Below are positions 13,961 through 14,392 of a stretch of 14,392 bases of DNA, one piece after another. The notes below the pieces were generated by a model. The model was not told the origin of the DNA and made no database searches. It saw only the letters and a program-made list of their open reading frames with translations. The first letter of the stretch is position 1. Every line of letters starts with the position of its first letter. A program made the position numbers and the translations under genes. Origin of the DNA: Deltaproteobacteria bacterium (GTDB lineage Bacteria > Desulfobacterota > BSN033 > UBA1163); the NCBI GenBank assembly GCA_016875255.1, contig VGRU01000072.1, positions 1 to 14,392 of the forward strand, read 5' to 3'.

Positions 13961-14020
13961 AGAGATTTCTTAAAAGTTAAAAAATCTCTGATTACACGGA
14001 TTAGGGGACGATTACACAGA
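13961..14020 (-). repeat. GTGTAATC/AGAGATTT repeat element, copy upstream of the MFS gene
   Basis: Read on the minus strand it gives TGTGTAATCGTCCCCTAATCC, one G, then TGTAATCAGAGATTTTTT, an 8-base loop region and AGAAATCTCT. The AGAGATTT (13961-13968) and AAATCTCT (13982-13989) blocks pair perfectly. It matches the copy at 7311-7412 block by block but lacks the 22-bp palindrome. Confidence 0.7.
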
Positions 14021-14035
14021 TCAGAAAGTCGTTAT

Positions 14036-14064
14036 TAGACATTTGAAGAAATTTTGGCTATGAT
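14036..14064 (+). promoter_or_regulatory. Candidate promoter of the cooC-like gene
   Basis: TAGACA (14036-14041) is followed after 17 bases by TATGAT (14059-14064), with a predicted start at about 14071. That is the first base of the target duplication of the inserted element. Confidence 0.5.
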
Positions 14065-14079
14065 AGTGTGACTATTTAG

Positions 14080-14265
14080 AGTTTGTCCATAAATGCACTT
14101 TTTCCGTCATGCCGGACTTGAGGAGCCTGCCCCGTACTTGATACGGGGGCATCCAGTCCCGCCTTTGGCGGGATTGAAAAGACTGGATTCCGGCTGGAGT
14201 TTACCCCGTTGCAGAACGGGGCCGGAATGAAAACCTTTTTCGAAACTGTTAGTTTATAAACAGAC
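14080..14265. mobile_element. MITE-like insertion with 9-bp target duplication
   Basis: The element has imperfect terminal inverted repeats: GTTTGTCCATAAA at the left (14081) and, read inward from the right, GTCTGTTTATAAA, which agree at 10 of 13 positions. The direct repeat ACTATTTAG flanks it at 14071-14079 and 14266-14274. Inside are three GC hairpins: CCCCGTA/TACGGGG (14130-14148), TCCCGCC/GGCGGGA (14157-14173, enclosed by CCAGTC/GACTGG) and CCCCGTT/AACGGGG (14204-14221). The TCATGCCGG and CCGGAATGA borders of this core are common in deltaproteobacterial intergenic repeats, from memory. It encodes no protein, so movement would need a transposase supplied elsewhere. Confidence 0.75.
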
Positions 14266-14287
14266 ACTATTTAGGAAAGGGGATCCG

Positions 14288-14392
14288 ATGAAGATCGCTA
14301 TTTCGGGGAAGGGCGGAGTTGGGAAGACGACACTTGCAGGCGTGATGGCCCGCATTTTAGCCGCAAAGGGGAAGAAGGTTCTCGCCATAGAC
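14288..14392 (+). CDS. cooC: CooC/MinD-type P-loop ATPase, N-terminus only (cut by window end)
   Basis: The visible 35 residues begin 'MKIAISGKGGVGKTTLAG', a deviant Walker A motif (KGGVGKTT, residues 8-15) of the SIMIBI ATPases, and run to 'KKVLAID', where the conserved aspartate follows the second strand. This opening is closest to CooC, which loads nickel into CO dehydrogenase. MinD, ParA and Mrp/NBP35 proteins start similarly, so the symbol is provisional. An AAAGGGG ribosome-binding site (14276-14282) precedes the ATG by 5 bases. The gene would mark the left edge of a CO dehydrogenase / acetyl-CoA synthase region if the reading is right. Its 5' leader carries the inserted element at 14080-14265. 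Confidence 0.75.
   Translation, partial: MKIAISGKGGVGKTTLAGVMARILAAKGKKVLAID

Noticed and set aside
13432..13980. Plus-strand open frame of 182 codons
   Set aside because: It is antisense to the MFS gene. Its composition is that of a shadow frame of a membrane-protein gene, and it has no domain.

Overview
The window reads as a piece of an anaerobic bacterial chromosome, most likely from the deltaproteobacterial group (Desulfobacterota/Syntrophobacterota). This is an inference from four things: a cysteine-rich double [4Fe-4S] protein, the start of a CooC/MinD-type ATPase of the kind that matures CO dehydrogenase, a type III (CoaX) pantothenate kinase behind a bifunctional BirA, and intergenic spacers packed with short palindromic repeats. 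No rRNA, tRNA, CRISPR array or complete transposase gene is visible.

Layout. Positions 1-266 hold the first copy of a dispersed repeat, followed by a 438-residue Fe-S protein (273-1589). A Phd/ParE-type toxin-antitoxin pair (1808-2409) has its own promoter. A 72-residue LETM1-like membrane protein (2739-2957) lies between two more repeat copies. A full-length Ada alkylation-repair protein runs leftward (3182-4252), and an ornithine cyclodeaminase/mu-crystallin family enzyme runs rightward (4444-5421). After another repeat copy comes a leftward class I/II aminotransferase (5698-6891). Its 579-base upstream spacer is full of hairpins and opposed terminators. The rightward group fusA (second-type EF-G), birA and coaX occupies 7471-11569. 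A leftward sugar-nucleotide epimerase (11701-12660) and a leftward fosmidomycin-resistance-type MFS exporter (12739-13908) follow. The window closes with the first 35 codons of a cooC-like gene (14288 onward).

How the genes relate. The proteins form no single pathway. birA and coaX are a common pairing in cofactor metabolism. The toxin-antitoxin pair, ada and the exporter are stress or accessory genes. The Fe-S protein and the CooC-like ATPase point to anaerobic redox or C1 metabolism.

The unusual content is in the spacers. (1) A family of about 110-135 bp elements occurs in four diverged copies, all in the same orientation. (2) Degenerate tandem arrays with a 7-bp period sit on or directly after the stop codon of four different genes, and each array has a different unit sequence. 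(3) Two copies of a GTGTAATC/hairpin element sit directly upstream of the TTGACA box of two genes, and one copy is interrupted by a 22-bp perfect palindrome. (4) A MITE-like element of about 186 bp, with imperfect inverted ends and a 9-bp target duplication, has landed between the promoter and the ribosome-binding site of the cooC-like gene. (5) A possible structured RNA or dual terminator lies at 7000-7171. (6) The birA leader can fold in mutually exclusive ways.
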